Origin: Manduca sexta
Taxonomy: Eukaryota; Arthropoda; Insecta; Lepidoptera; Sphingidae
Direction of reading: 5' to 3'
Assembly (NCBI RefSeq): GCF_014839805.1
Contig: NC_051131.1
Coordinates: forward strand, 2,406,913-2,470,912
Length of the DNA stretch: 64,000 bases
Below the pieces are notes generated by a model. It saw only the letters and a list, made by a program, of their open reading frames with translations. It did no database searches and had not been told where the DNA came from. Below are positions 21,126-33,725 of the stretch, piece by piece (the stretch's first letter is position 1; each line of letters begins with the position of its first letter). The position numbers and the translations under genes were made by a program.

Positions 21126-22729
21126 TATTTCTCACTACCAGTAACGTTTTTTGAATATCGAACATTTTGCTATACATAATATCATAATTATTATTAACAA
21201 GTATTTCACAGGAACTAACGTCTAAGAATAGTTTGTAGCAATCCGGACTTTGAAGTCAAAAGTTCAAATATAAGGCTCATTACCCCGGTAGATTAAGCTT
21301 TCGTTTGATCAAGACATCTCTAAATTAACAAGCCTTATATCTCGCAGGTAAGTTTGAGATATCTGACAACGAAACTACGAAAACCTTTTATTAATCAGTT
21401 TTCAAAGTCAGTCATTGTGAAATAAATTAGTCGAATACGAATTTTCTGTTAAAAGCCATTTAACTTGATAACTTTGGGTATGAACAATCAGAATTACTCG
21501 TAATCTAATTTCAAAATTAAAGAAGTATTTAATTAAGTATTACAAAGAGGTATCTAAAGTTTTGAGGACTTAGGAGGTAATCTCCAAACTCCGAATTGAG
21601 TACTTGTGTAAATTCTTTCAATGTTGGGACTTTGTATTATTTTTTAGTGATTCCCTGAATCTAGGAAAAGATTTCATGCGGACTCAGCCTCGAGAGCTTA
21701 TTAATAGTTCATGATATAAGTGAGAATAAAAAATGGCATGTCAACTAATTCCGTGCTACAATTGAAGTGTCACTTGATATTCACTCATTTCTTTTCATCT
21801 GGGACAAACCGCTCTCATCCTACTCAACGACTATCTAATATCATTATGTATGCTAACCTTAGTAACGAGTACATACAACGAGCCGCAAATGGGCCCGCTA
21901 TTTTGATACAGCTTTGGTTTTCTTAGTAAAATCGGCTTTCCTTCCTTGCTTCTGTTTTGTTAAATATTGGTGCCACTTATGATAACCCTCTATAATGATT
22001 CAGAGAGAATAATCTCTTGGAATTACTGGTTAAATGTTTGTTGGTAGAATTTACTTTAGAAATTATGCGGGTATGCATATTTGAGCCCTCTTTCTTAAAG
22101 CGAATAACAAATAAACGCAGACGTACACTACTTTTAGATATCCAAATTTCTCATGATGTTTTCTTTCCTGCAAACTATTATTTTAAGCAACTTATTATAG
22201 ATAAATAAAGATAAAAGTTAAGGTACAGGCACCTAGACATTTTAGGCTTTACATCTAATATTTCAAAAGGTCCGATCACTTTACAGTGCGTTACATTGAA
22301 ATTGAATCTAGATGATAGTTAGGGACGCAAATACTTCTCGATACAAATGTAGTTAGGTTTTTTAACATATACTTAGACCAGACGAGCCAGCTCCTCATTG
22401 AGTTGTATTTACGAATTCAAGTGTTTACGTGTAAGGAGGCAGTTTGTACAGCACGAGGCGCGTGACGTAAGGTCAAACACTAGCTGACGTCGCAGCTATT
22501 TGCGTACAATGCAAACGAACAAATGCCCGATACATATCTATACCATGTGGGAAGAACGGAATGTAGCAAACACTTTGTTAAATTGATGTAGAAAATTTTG
22601 GAACTAAACAAATCGACGGATGGTGGTCAGCGAGAACTAGGTATATTGGGTCTAGGCCTAGGTACCTATAGTCAAATTTGATTGATTATAAATATCTTCA
22701 ACTGCAATGTCTTACGTCTATCCGGTTTC
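21126..22729. other. Non-coding stretch, no gene seen
   Basis: There are short frames only, and nothing recognisable apart from the CRE-like pair at 22463-22492. Confidence 0.4.
22463..22492. promoter_or_regulatory. Pair of CRE-like TGACGT motifs
   Basis: TGACGTAA (22463-22470) and TGACGTCG (22485-22492) lie 22 bases apart in a locally GC-richer stretch. Such motifs bind CREB/ATF-type bZIP factors. Without a nearby gene this is weak evidence. Confidence 0.2.
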
Positions 22730-22865
22730 AAATAGACCGACATAATTCTATCGACTGGCGAGGAACAATCGTCTCTTGTCAATCGATGTTCTATGTCTAT
22801 CTGAACGCCACTCCACTTACAAGGCACAATGGAGCCACTTTGCTATGACCAAATAGTAAACCATG
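22730..22865 (-). repeat. Family C copy, diverged
   Basis: On the minus strand it carries the family C blocks 'catagcaaagtggctccatt', 'gtaagtggagtggcgtt' and 'ccagtcgatagaattatgtc'. It is truncated and more diverged than the 20885 copy. Confidence 0.55.
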
Positions 22866-23567
22866 AATCGGCCTGGCTTAAACGGTATCATTCTCTCACT
22901 GTCCATATCCGTTGCTAGCGGACGGGGATACATATTTACTCTAATCTACCTATATAAACACTTGCATGTTGTGTGGGTTAAATTATGGGCCGCGGAGGTC
23001 AATTAATATAAGAAAAGCAACGAGATCTTTTGTTGACGTATGTTATAACAACAATTAGCCGCGCAGCTGTCGATTAAGGGCGGCAAATTAAAAGCGCTCT
23101 TAGATTTCTTACTTTAGTGTCGTTGTGTTGTGGCAATTCTTTTGGATGTACAAATAATGCACCTAATTTAAAGGCGCCCTATTTTTAAAATAAATTAATT
23201 CAAAATTTCATAGAATATCAGGAGTGTGATAAAACATCCACACGCAATATAATAAGTTTCGAAATGTGTAACGTAATTAAAGCTTATGCTTACGATCAGG
23301 TGAACTGCCTTTAAATTTTCTGCATTTATAAACAAATCAATATAAATATTTTCTACATTTAATCAAAGAGGAAGTGGAATCAATCAGTCATGTCGATGCC
23401 TCAGTGATCATTACTTTCCAACACAATCAACACAAAATTGTGAATTCACAATCAGTGCGGAGTTTCTGCGCAATTATATGATTCGTTGATGCGTGAAATT
23501 TACGTGGAAAACATCGCCGCGTCGCGATGTCGCGCGGAATAAATGTTAGCGCAGACTTAGCGCTTTA

Positions 23568-23618
23568 AGGCTGGGCGGTAGTAATAAGGTACTTTCTCCG
23601 CGAAACCAAAAAAAAAAA
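23568..23618 (+). mobile_element. Tiny retroposed sequence: 40 nt plus poly(A)
   Basis: The segment 'aggctgggcggtagtaataa...ctccgcgaaacc' (40 nt) is followed by 12 As. It is bracketed by an exact direct repeat AGACTTAGCGCTTTA at 23553-23567 and 23619-23633; the first A of the right copy may belong to the poly(A). A poly(A) tail and a 14-15 bp target duplication are hallmarks of LINE-mediated retroposition. The source RNA was not recognised; it could be the extreme 3' end of an mRNA, a LINE or a small RNA. Confidence 0.7.
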
Positions 23619-23732
23619 AGACTTAGCGCTTTAGTACTGAAACGCCGTATCATATTGAACGTCATGCAACTTAATAACAACTTCCTAGAATCTCATATTA
23701 AGTATAAATATTTTGTCCATTTATATTCCTAA

Positions 23733-24060
23733 GCGGCGATAGCCTAGTTGGGTGTGGAACGGACTGCCGAGACGAATGTCCGCAGGTTCAAATCCCAAGG
23801 GCACACACCTCTGACTTTTCTAAAATCATGTGTGTATTCTTTGTGAATTTATCGTTCGCTTTAACGGTGAAGGAAAACATCGTGAGGAAACCTGCACATC
23901 TGAGAAGTTCTCTGTAGGAATTTCGAAGGTGTGTGAAGTCTACCAATCCGCACTGGGCCAGCGTGGTGGACTAAGGCCTAATCCCTCTCAGTAGTAGAGG
24001 AGGCCCGTGCTCAGCAGTGGGCAAGTATATAATACAGGGCTGATATTATTATTATTATTA
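23733..24060 (+). mobile_element. Young full-length tRNA-derived SINE
   Basis: A tRNA-like head carries the Pol III promoter: box A 'tagcctagttgggtgtgg' and box B 'ggttcaaatccc' (about 23800). The body 'aacggtgaaggaaaacatcg' follows, then 'gcccgtgctcagcagtgggc', and the element ends in (ATT)n. It is flanked by the perfect 11-bp duplication TATATTCCTAA (23722-23732 and 24061-24071). It is very similar to the copy at 58978. The tail probably matches the 3' end of a partner LINE that supplies the reverse transcriptase. Confidence 0.9.
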
Positions 24061-24071
24061 TATATTCCTAA

Positions 24072-27000
24072 CAAGCTGTTTCTTGTATGTATATTTATAT
24101 TAAAGCCAAATTACTTCATATTATAAATCTTATTATTTAAACGAGACAGGTGCGTGTAAATGATATTTATCGCCAACAGAATTCCTTTGTAATTTTACCG
24201 TTAAGTTGTTTAAAACACACAATTTGAACTGCATTTATCAGCGTGCAATCATTACTATACTTAATAAAATTACTACTTAATAATATTATATTAGATATTA
24301 GAAAAATCTAGTATTCGGCCGAGAAGTGTGCGTTATTCTTAATCTGTAGTAAGCACGTCTGTTTATTCATCACTGATTTCATACGGCGACCGCCGATTTA
24401 TTCAACAATCAAGACTGTTTGTTATCTACGCAACGTATTCCCTAACATTTTCTATCCTCACATAAATCAGATGACTTGTCATGTGAGTACTATGTGTTAA
24501 ACTTTTGAAATAATATATACTGTCTTAGCAAAATAATTGACGTTTCGAAGAAATTCGGCAAGCAGTGGATGAGGCTCGTACGGAAAGTGTGACGGGATTA
24601 AAAGGAGCCCTATGTATTCAGTAATGGATAAATACGGGCTGATTAAACAGATTATTTGAGCCTATTTTTGTAGATCCGTGAATTTTACCTTTTATTCGAG
24701 TAGAAAGTGCAAAACCGAGTAGAAACGAAGATAGTGTAATGCATTACAAGAAAAATACCGATCAATGGAAGAATCTTTGTCTGAACTTTCAACAATTGCT
24801 AGGATAATGCTGACAAACCTACACCCATCAGAGCGACTACGGCGCGTTTTTCGACACGTGTATGGCGCTCGCTCTCCAGTCAAGTTACCTTGCCATCTAC
24901 CTTTTAGTTCCTTCTTTTTCCGCTTTTGAATCTCTATCTAACTGTTTTGTGTTACAAATTAATGTAAAATATAACGTCAAAGGGTCGTATATTGTCCGAT
25001 TATATATTCGTTTCGTACAATATTTGTCTCGAAGGACTTTTCGGCAAAGAAAACAAGAAGTTAAGGCGCTTAAATGAAAAGCTACTTGAGGTGAGTGCTG
25101 TTATACTACAGTGGTGTATAAGGGTTTGGCCTGGTATATTTGTACTTCTCATATAGCGTATGCAGGTAACACGGTTTGTCTATGTCAAAACAGTTGCAGT
25201 GTGAATAAACAGGTTCAGCAGAACCGGAAAGTTTAAAGGATATTAAAAAATATATAATAGATGGTTCAGGCTTTGATTATATTAAAAAAATATTATTTAT
25301 AGGTCATACATTTTAATAACCGCATAAATTATAATCGTAAAAGACACTTGCGTTTAAATTGTACCAAACTTGATCACGTGGTGTTTCGAAAATTCGCTGA
25401 GAACGTAAATATTTGCGCTTCAACACAAAAATATGATTCATAAACGTCTCGCTTGATGGACTCGCGTCTTTACGTGAAGCCCAAACAATTTCAAATTCTG
25501 ATATTTTCTCACATAAATTTGTACGTACGTTGTAAACTAAAAATACCGGATACATAAGATTATATTACAGACGCCGCGTTTTTTAACTTGCTACGCCAAA
25601 CTGAACTATATTGCTTCTGGTGATAAGTTCAGTATCGTCAATAAATTATTATGTCACCCAGCGAGAGAGATATACAGCGTCGCGTCGACTCTACACGACT
25701 GTGTGCACATTAAAGTGGCTTAGTTCATAAATAGTACTTCGATACTTAGTTTACATATTGTTTTTCCAAACACACAACGAAAACACCATTCAATGTCTTG
25801 GATTTACAAATATGCGCAAGAATTTTGTCCAAAAATACACTAAAGTAGCAAACACAGCATGCATTATTTATACTGTTTACATTCATATGATATTCGAAAT
25901 TCTCGACACTGGAAATAAACTAGAATACATACAAACATAAGGCCAGATTAGTGGCAGCTCTAGGAGTTAGAAGAGTGTAAACAAATTTTTCCTTGTTAGT
26001 CATACAATAGGGTACCGGACTCATTTTTGTTCTTTACTATTATCAAATATTTACGTTATATAAATTATAACACAGAAGGAATTATTAAAATCCGCTAAAA
26101 AATCAACAAGTTATAAGTCTTTGAATTTCGGTGGAAGGGGTAATTAACAAGAAACAGAAAAGAGACGAAATACCCACATTTGACGTCATCGGGAATTACG
26201 ACGCGTGCGAAAGAAAGAAATGAAGCGATATACCCACAACGCGTCCACTTCTGCACATTGCAATATTTGAAATATGAATTACTAGTTAATTTTTTAACCA
26301 ATTATTATGCAGTTTTCGCAGGAATGCTTCTTTTCCGTATTATTAACCAATACATATGGAATAATGTACAAAATCAAGCATAGGCCGGTCCCCTATTGGT
26401 CGAGAGACTAACATGTGACTCACGCATTGTTCTCTCAACCAATCACGATCATCACAATCAACTAACACAGACCTTCGTGTCGAATTCATATACGAAATAT
26501 CGCGCTACACCACATAACCGGCGTTAGTAAATATCTTTTAAACCTAGACTGGCCTTAAGCCTATCTGAAGAGTCTGAATTGTTCCGCGGGTTTGCAATAT
26601 ACATGTAATTAAAGTTCAGAAAGTTTTGGCAACTGCAGCGCCGCGCCTCGCACCACCGGTGGCTTTTTATTACGATTCCGAGGGTTGTAATAGTCGCCAT
26701 AAATACGAATGAACAGCCACAACGCTCCCTCCCTAACGCTAGTGCGGCACACGTGTTTTATTATTTTAATGTAGTTTTTATTGCGTCCTGTTCTTAACAT
26801 GACGATAATATATTTCATTTTCTTACAGTAGAGTCTGTTCGAGGCTTCGTCGCCACGTGAAAGTTGTGCTTATTATCAAAATATAGTATTTTGATTGTAA
26901 AGTTATGTCGTGTCCATGTATTCTATCTAAACCTATTTCGTGTCATCTACGTCATTAGGTAACAAAATCTGTATCTTGGAACAACCAAAATTTTTTTCCA

Positions 27001-30000
27001 AATTCACATTTATTAGGTAGAGTTTTCCTTACCTTTAATTTTATATATTCATTTTTTCTACTTATAACTTATATTTTGAGTTTGTCTATTGCACGCCAAT
27101 TATACTGTCTGTAAGGGGCGACAGAGAGTACTTATGGTGCCCGCGGCATTATGGATGTACGCAACGTAACGCCGAAACTGTTATTCATGTCGATGCTTAA
27201 CGTGAGAGTTAACAATATAAACTGTAGCGTGGCACCGTATATCAATGAAATTATTTTATAAAGCGTGGGCCGTGTGGCGAGTCTTTGGCATACGTTATAG
27301 TTATACACATTCTTATTTCGACATTTGAATTTCGAATGTATGCTAAGTAATGGCTATTAGTTATATGACCAATATAAATTCCGATAGCATTGAACACGGC
27401 TTTTGTACAGAAAAAAATATTGGCACAAATCTACTAGGCTAATCTCAGGACTTGTGTGCGTGCCAAACAGGCCTATTGGTTTTAAAATGGCCGAGTTCCA
27501 AGGTTCGAAAAAACGGTACGTTGTAAATTGTAATATATGGCTGTACAAATTACAAAATGTAGTAATTTCGCATGGGCCATGTTTGACATTTTATATGAAT
27601 TTTTTAGATAATTTGTGCGTTTTATACAGAATGACTATGACTTAACTACTATTCATTCATTTTGCTCATAGTTGAGATTAGTAATCAGTAATCATTAATC
27701 TTTCATTCGGCAAGTTAGTAATATTTCAATTAAGGACTTCCACTAAATCCACGTGCTTTATCAGAATCGCGAATTTGTATCTGATATGGCAACTACTCCC
27801 ACATTTTTGATGATGCGTTCGAAAATATAATTCGACGAAACGTTCTCTATTTGCATTTCTCCTGATTCCTTTATTGGAAACATTTTTAGTTATTATTTTA
27901 TTCCAATTCCAATAAAGTAAATTCCAAAACCTATTCCTCAGTGGATTTACAGTCATTCCAGTAAACAGGCCGCTTGTAAACCCTCTTTAGTTATTTGAAC
28001 ATGGTGATGTACTCGGTGTGAAAGGAATATAAATCTTCTTACACTTGTCTCAAAGGTGAAAATTACTTTTATTGATCGAGATAATTCAACAAAATCTTTT
28101 TAAAAGATTATTTTAAAATGTATTATCAGGGATTTAAAAGGATTCGTGAAGGGCAACCACGTTTTTAGGTATATTTTTACAACCGAATCATAAGACGAAT
28201 GTAATCGTCAAGTGGAAGACTTGCCTTTAGCGGAAAAACACAACAGTATTAACACACTGCGTCTGATCTGTGTTGGCAACAAATATTACAATATGTTAAC
28301 TTACTACATTACCTACTTCTCGTTTAGGTATTAAGAACTAGAAATATTTATTTCTGTTGAAACTGTATAGTAGCAAAGAGTATAAACCTAACAATAACAA
28401 CCAATGTGAGCTAGTACTGGCAGTATGCCGCTTTGAATTTAGAAATTGTATACTGCTCTTTTGTCGTTGTCTAGTCTTTACTGTTCTCAATAAATCCACT
28501 AATCGTTTTACAATCCTAAGTTATTTCTTTCATAATCCATCAATTTCTATAAATCAATGTAACATTTACTGCTTAGTACTGTACCGTACAATTACTGATT
28601 GATAGTTGATGGAAGGATTGTAAACACCACTTTGAGTTACGTATCTAAATGATCGTAAGAGATAATATTACGTCATAGTAAAACTAAACACGCGGTTAAA
28701 ATACACAGAATAAACGCCAGTGGAAAATGAAGCGTAACAAATAAACAACAAGTTAAAAATTTGTTTGGAGCGAAACTACAATATTGACCTCTTAAAACGT
28801 ATTCCAAATCGCTCCATTTCTTACACAGGAGCACTTTGAATAACAATGAAGTATTTATTTATATGCTGACGGTTGCCAAGAACATTGTTAGTTTCAATGT
28901 TACGTCATTATATAGGCCTTTATCTCGATGCGGAAGTGTTAGTGCATCCGATGGTTAGTGCGGAGGGAAATTCTCAAGTAATAAACATTCAAATTTATAG
29001 CCTGAGCAGGAAAATAAAGAACCTCGCCTATAGTAAAATATGGAACTAACTTCTTGTACTTGACAACAACTTCAAAACTGAAAAGCGAAAGTGGCGCCCC
29101 CAAAGCAGGTTTTTTTATTTTTCTGGTCAGGCTCTAACGACGTTACGTTCCTATTACATTTTATCGAGTGATTTATAATTATTTATTTTTCATATCAGAA
29201 TGTTAATAATGTTGTATAGTATGCAACGTGTTGTCAAATATTGGAAATTCAAAGTACTTAGTTAATAATTATTTATGCCTCCAGAATTTTATTTTCCATA
29301 CCAAGGTCGAGTCCAGCTTTGAAGTCATATATTCGAGGTTTACTCAAGACTGAATTCAAATCGATTACAATGAATCTAATTCCAAAAAAAATAATACGTA
29401 ATTTTTAAACATTAAAATAATTTTGATCTCGTAATAAAATCAAATTGCATGTTACATTAAATAGCATGTAATAATATTATACATGTCATTCGCTTACATT
29501 TGCTATCGTCTATAAAATGTATGTTTTATGAAATATATATGTGAGAGTCATTATCAGTTGTCACCTAGACCCAGACGTGGGGCGAGGGGGTCATGACACC
29601 CCCCCCCCCCTGGATCCGCCCTTGTTCAAAGCTCACAATTTTATTGCGGCTCGTATTAGTCATAAAGGTCTACTATGTTAACGTGTAAATAGCAATGTGA
29701 TAGTCCATGAAAAGGCGCCACAAACATTCTTCATATTGTCCTTATTGTTAATATTAGTTACAAGACGAAATTATTCTTGCTTACCAGATTATATCGACAA
29801 CGAATGGTGGAGATGTAAACCCGCTGTTTATAGCAATTATCTGAAACAAGAACACATTGTTATAAGTAACACATAAATACTGGACAGCAATGAGAATCCC
29901 AATAAATCGTTTATTCGACTAATAAATAAATAAAAGAAAGAAAAACTCTTTCTTTCTTTCTTTCAATAGAAGTTAGTTAGTACAGAAAATATTGTAAAAA

Positions 30001-30025
30001 CGTGAAATAAAATATTAAAATTATT
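24072..30025. other. Long non-coding stretch, no gene seen
   Basis: There are only short frames of up to about 80 codons on either strand. A small inverted repeat with CCAAT boxes lies at 26394-26444 and a C12 tract at 29599-29610. (CTTT)n simple sequence lies at 29946-29965. No conserved coding segment is recognised. Confidence 0.4.
26394..26444. promoter_or_regulatory. Inverted pair of CCAAT-type boxes
   Basis: TATTGGTCGAGAGA (26394-26407) and TCTCTCAACCAATC (26431-26444) are reverse complements at 12 of 14 positions. Each contains an ATTGG/CCAAT core, a binding site for NF-Y. It could be regulatory or simply a decayed inverted repeat, and no adjacent gene is visible. Confidence 0.25.
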
Positions 30026-30033
30026 TATAGGAT

Positions 30034-30231
30034 TTAACGGTGAAGGAAAACATCGTGAGGAAACCTGCACATCCGAGAAGTTCTCTATAGGCATTTCGAA
30101 GGTGCGTGAAGTCTACCAATCCGCACTAGGCCAGCGTGGTGGACTAAGGCCTAATCCCTCTCAGTAGTAGAGGAGGCCCGTGCTCAGCAGTGGGCAAGTA
30201 GATAATACAGGGCTGATATTATATTATATTA
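30034..30231 (+). mobile_element. Headless SINE-tail insertion
   Basis: It starts at 'ttaacggtgaagg' and is then nearly identical to the 3' two-thirds of the full SINEs through 'tacagggctgatatt' and an ATT/TAT tail. The tRNA head is absent. An 8-bp duplication TATAGGAT flanks it (30026-30033 and 30232-30239), so it inserted in this form. It is either a 5'-truncated SINE or the end of the partner LINE. Confidence 0.75.
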
Positions 30232-30697
30232 TATAGGATACTTGTTATACAGGGTTATTTGGACACTGCGTTAAAATCTAAATGAAACCTTCGTAAAATA
30301 ACACTTTGCAATAAGTTACTCTAACCGTAGATGTAAAATAAAATTAATGAATAGCAGTGACTACTCTTAGAAAATTTGTCGCAGCGGCAGAATCACACTT
30401 TCATATACAAATGCACTGTCGCGTACACCATTTTCGTGCTAAACTAAAAAGTGAAAAAAATAACCAAAACCGAAATCGTATTTCTGGTGAAAATATCTGT
30501 TTTTCGTGGTTGATTTTTGTCAGTGTAAACACAAGTAGACGAATAAGTGGCTTCATTTATTAACGCAACGTCAGAAAGACCCTTTATAAGTTAGTAGAGT
30601 CCTGCTGTGGCAGGTTGTGTCACGTAAATGAAGCTCTCGACTGAAGAGGTTTCATTGTATCTCGCTAAAGCTTTTTCGTTGAGACATGAGACAAAAA

Positions 30698-30955
30698 CAC
30701 ACACAACATCACGCATTTATCCCCGAAGGTGTGTGCAGAGGCGCAACCAGGGCATCCACTTTTCGCCAAGTGTATTCCGTCCCATGATGTGATAGGGGGC
30801 GAGCCTATCGCCATATCGGGCACAAATTCCAGACTCCGGGCTGATACTGAGCAGAAAAACTCAAATAACACTTTGCTCGACCCGGGATTCGAACCCAAGA
30901 TCTTAGAGCGCTGTCGTACCGCACATGCAGTACAACTACGCCACCAAGGCAGTCT
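30698..30955 (-). mobile_element. SINE-D copy, full length, tRNA-derived
   Basis: On the minus strand the tRNA-like head reads 'ccttggtggcgtagttgtac' (box A) and 'gggttcgaatcccgggtcg' (box B). The body 'ctgctcagtatcagcccgga', 'gatatggcgataggctcgcc' and 'ggttgcgcctctgcacac' follows. A possible 8-bp duplication GACAAAAA occurs at 30690-30697 and 30956-30963. It is the best-preserved member of this family in the window. It is not a functional tRNA gene because there is no tRNA 3' half fold after box B. Confidence 0.75.
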
Positions 30956-30963
30956 GACAAAAA

Positions 30964-32675
30964 TGCCTTAAACAAACCTATCCCTCTCAAATATTCTTAT
31001 TATTACGGTCAGGTGACCATGGTTCGTCTTTGTAGAATAAAAAAAAATATTCACATTAACCTAAAATTCTGTTTCAAGTATCGTCGACATTTCAATACGC
31101 CGTTGTAAGTGGTGTGAGCCGAGTGGCGCGGCCCCCGACCCTTATTATTCGCGCAAGTTGAACCAGCGATGCATGTTTCGGTGATTTTTACACGCAAATG
31201 GCAAAATCAGCTCATCTCAATTCAGCGGAGCGTACAATAAATTCCGCCATATTTTATTTGTACAGTAATTTCGTAGGAGTAAGTTGCATAGCAATTTTTA
31301 ATTCGCGGTGTGGAAAACTTGTGTTAGTTGCTCCTTTCGACTATTCGTGTTCAAGGATGAACCAGTGTGCTTAGAATGCTGCAAAAATACGACATGGCTC
31401 TGTGGCGTTTTATTGGTTGAGACACGTGGCTGACGCGTTCGATCAATCACAAACATCAAAATTAAACGACATCCACTTACAAGGCGGGTTGCTTGGGACA
31501 TTCTGCGGGGGCAGTGTAATCTAATAAAGCAGTCTTGCATAACTATGACCGCCGAAAGAAGCCATGCCTAATCGTATTTCTATGGTCGTTAGAGTGGTCT
31601 AGAACCATTATAGATAACTAACTCGTCTTCTCATTTACTATTTAAAAAAACGTAAGAGCCATTATACATCGCCACGGCTTTACACAAAGCCATATCTATA
31701 ATAATCGGTTTAAGTAATTCCGTAAGTAAACAGTTGTGTGTACAAAGTTATGTACATTATGGCAGCCGCTTACGGGCAGCGAGATAACAGCGCGTGTGTA
31801 GAGTGTAAACAGAGTCGAAGGGAAACTTATCAACAACAGCGCCCTCTGAGATCAAAACAAGGGAGGTCTCGCTGCAACGCCCGAGGTGTTTTGGCCTCTT
31901 TCAGTGTAGTAGTTAAAGCTATGAAATGAAGGCTTTGCGCCCAGTGATTACATGTTTGTATTTTCAAAATTAAGGAAATACACTGGTTTTCATGAGAAAT
32001 TAAAAAAAAACGATCTTAAAAAAGGCAAAGATTTGTTTTTCATTATTGAAACAAAGAACAAAGTCCCTTCTTTGAATTTGTGATCATGTTATGATATTTT
32101 CGTTTTAATTTTTGAATAATTATTTTTTGGCGTTAATTGCTTGAGCGTATGGAGCGTTTCCGTTTCCAAACAAGGTTTGCATGAGATTTTCCAAGTAGTT
32201 ATTTTTTCTGAATAAGCGTTAACAATTGTAAAATGGCATCTGGGCTACGGCCCTTGGCTTAGAAGTAAATCTGTATTATCACAGGACTTGTTTTAGTATT
32301 TTTATATAAAATCTAGTCTAGACTTAACTAAATTATTCCATTTAAATATGTAAATAAGTGGCTGAATTCATATACAGAATATATTAAGCACTATATAGTT
32401 GCTGTAAGAGGTAACTGAATTTAATACAGGGGATCGCCTGCAGCATCTTTCGTAAGGATTTAACTCGCTTAAAACAACGGTTTAAAGTCGCAGTTTCAAA
32501 CTTACATATTTCGTTGGTTTAAGAGCGTATTTGTGTTGAAAACCGTAAAGTTCGGAGCACGATTTCCAGATTGCGTTTATTTGTTTATGAGGATAATCTA
32601 AAATATGACTAAGATATTACATATAAATAATATTTAGTACAGATCGTAGGACATATTTAATGTAGGTAGGATATA
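30964..32675. other. Non-coding stretch, no gene seen
   Basis: A GC-richer part with a 63-codon frame (31738-31929) shows no recognisable domain. Nothing else is supported. Confidence 0.35.
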
Positions 32676-32885
32676 TTTTATATCCGCCCGGATAGCAAAC
32701 ACCGTCCACTAGGTGTTAAAATCCACAGTAACTCAAATAAGTATTTCGCGTGCCGGGATCATGTCAGATTCCAATAAGCCAGCATAAATTATCTTTCGTC
32801 AGTCGACATTCTATTGAACCCCTCTCCACTTACCATCAGATGCAATGGGGTCACTCTGCCGTTCCTGTATTAAAAAAAATATTAA
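32676..32885 (-). repeat. Family C copy
   Basis: The reverse complement carries 'ggaacggcagagtgacccca', 'ctgatggtaagtggagagg', 'gaatgtcgactgacgaaaga' and 'gctatccgggcggatataaa'. It is collinear with the copy at 20885, but the region that forms the hairpin there is unfolded here. Confidence 0.7.
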
Positions 32886-33089
32886 TAACAGTGGTTCCTG
32901 GACTAGGCACTGCCTTTACCGTGGCTGATCAATTTACTAGAATAAAATAAAATGTGTAACAAATGATAATCTTAAATGATAAATATATCCAACAGTCACA
33001 CAATGTTATTAACTTATCCTATTGAAATTTAACTATTTTCTGTCATATTTTTATGTGATGTAAGTATAGGCAGGGAACATTCCTTTGTT

Positions 33090-33285
33090 TATTGCTTTGA
33101 ATGGCGAGACGAGCTTGCCGTTAGCATGATGGTAAGCGATACGACCGCCCATAAACAGTAGAAACACCATCCAACATCTTTAATTACAAAGTATTGTTTG
33201 GTATTCCAGTGTGCTCGCCATCCTAAGACATGTGAAATTCTTATGTCCAGTAGTAACACTAACTTCTGGCATAGGCTTACATAGT
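33090..33285 (-). repeat. Family A copy (3' part)
   Basis: The reverse complement reads 'cacatgtcttaggatggcga', 'aataccaaacaatactttgt', 'gttggatggtgtttctactg' and 'atgggcggtcgtatcgctta'. It is the same series as at 35201 and 56724. The family end with an A-rich tail lies at the left, near 33093. Confidence 0.7.
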
Positions 33286-33574
33286 ACCTACCTCTTCTAG
33301 AATAAATTAGTGGCGAAAACATGATGATGTATCATTTTATGTAATCAAAATATCTTTAACTATCTTTAAATACGAAACTCTTTATTTCCTCTATAGCCTA
33401 TACACAATTGAATCCGCAGTCGTCGGCGCGTTAAATTGTTTGTGCAAATTAATCGTCTTGGGACTTTCTGGAATATTCGATTTTTTTGTAGGGTAATGCC
33501 TTCTTGACGCTTTAGGATTCGTCGACATGTAATTTAGATAGTAGTTCAGTTTGTAGAGGCCTATTTGCAGTTAT

Positions 33575-33725
33575 TTTTTTCGTGGGCACAGCAAAGTGAC
33601 TGTACTGCATCTGATGGTAAGTGGGGTGGGATCTATATAGGGTATCGACTGTTGGGTTGAGTATCAACTCTCGTCAGTCGACACAACTATGCCGGCCTGT
33701 TTCTAGGCCACGCTGTTTGACAAAG
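33575..33725 (+). repeat. Family C copy
   Basis: The blocks 'gcacagcaaagtgactgtac', 'gatggtaagtggggtggga' and 'ctatgccggcctgttt' identify it. It is truncated relative to the 20885 copy and lacks the 3' 'ccgggcggatat' end. Confidence 0.65.

Noticed and set aside
23733..23810. tRNA gene (boxes A and B present)
   Set aside because: The tRNA-like segment is the head of a SINE with a body, tail and target duplication, and lacks a proper acceptor stem.
29570..29620. G/C-run palindrome as a regulatory quadruplex
   Set aside because: A single C12 tract beside one G5 run; more likely a mutable homopolymer in a repeat.
30875..30955. tRNA gene on the minus strand
   Set aside because: It is the head of a SINE-D copy; the same head recurs in other copies at 40684, 49472, 61727 and 63512.
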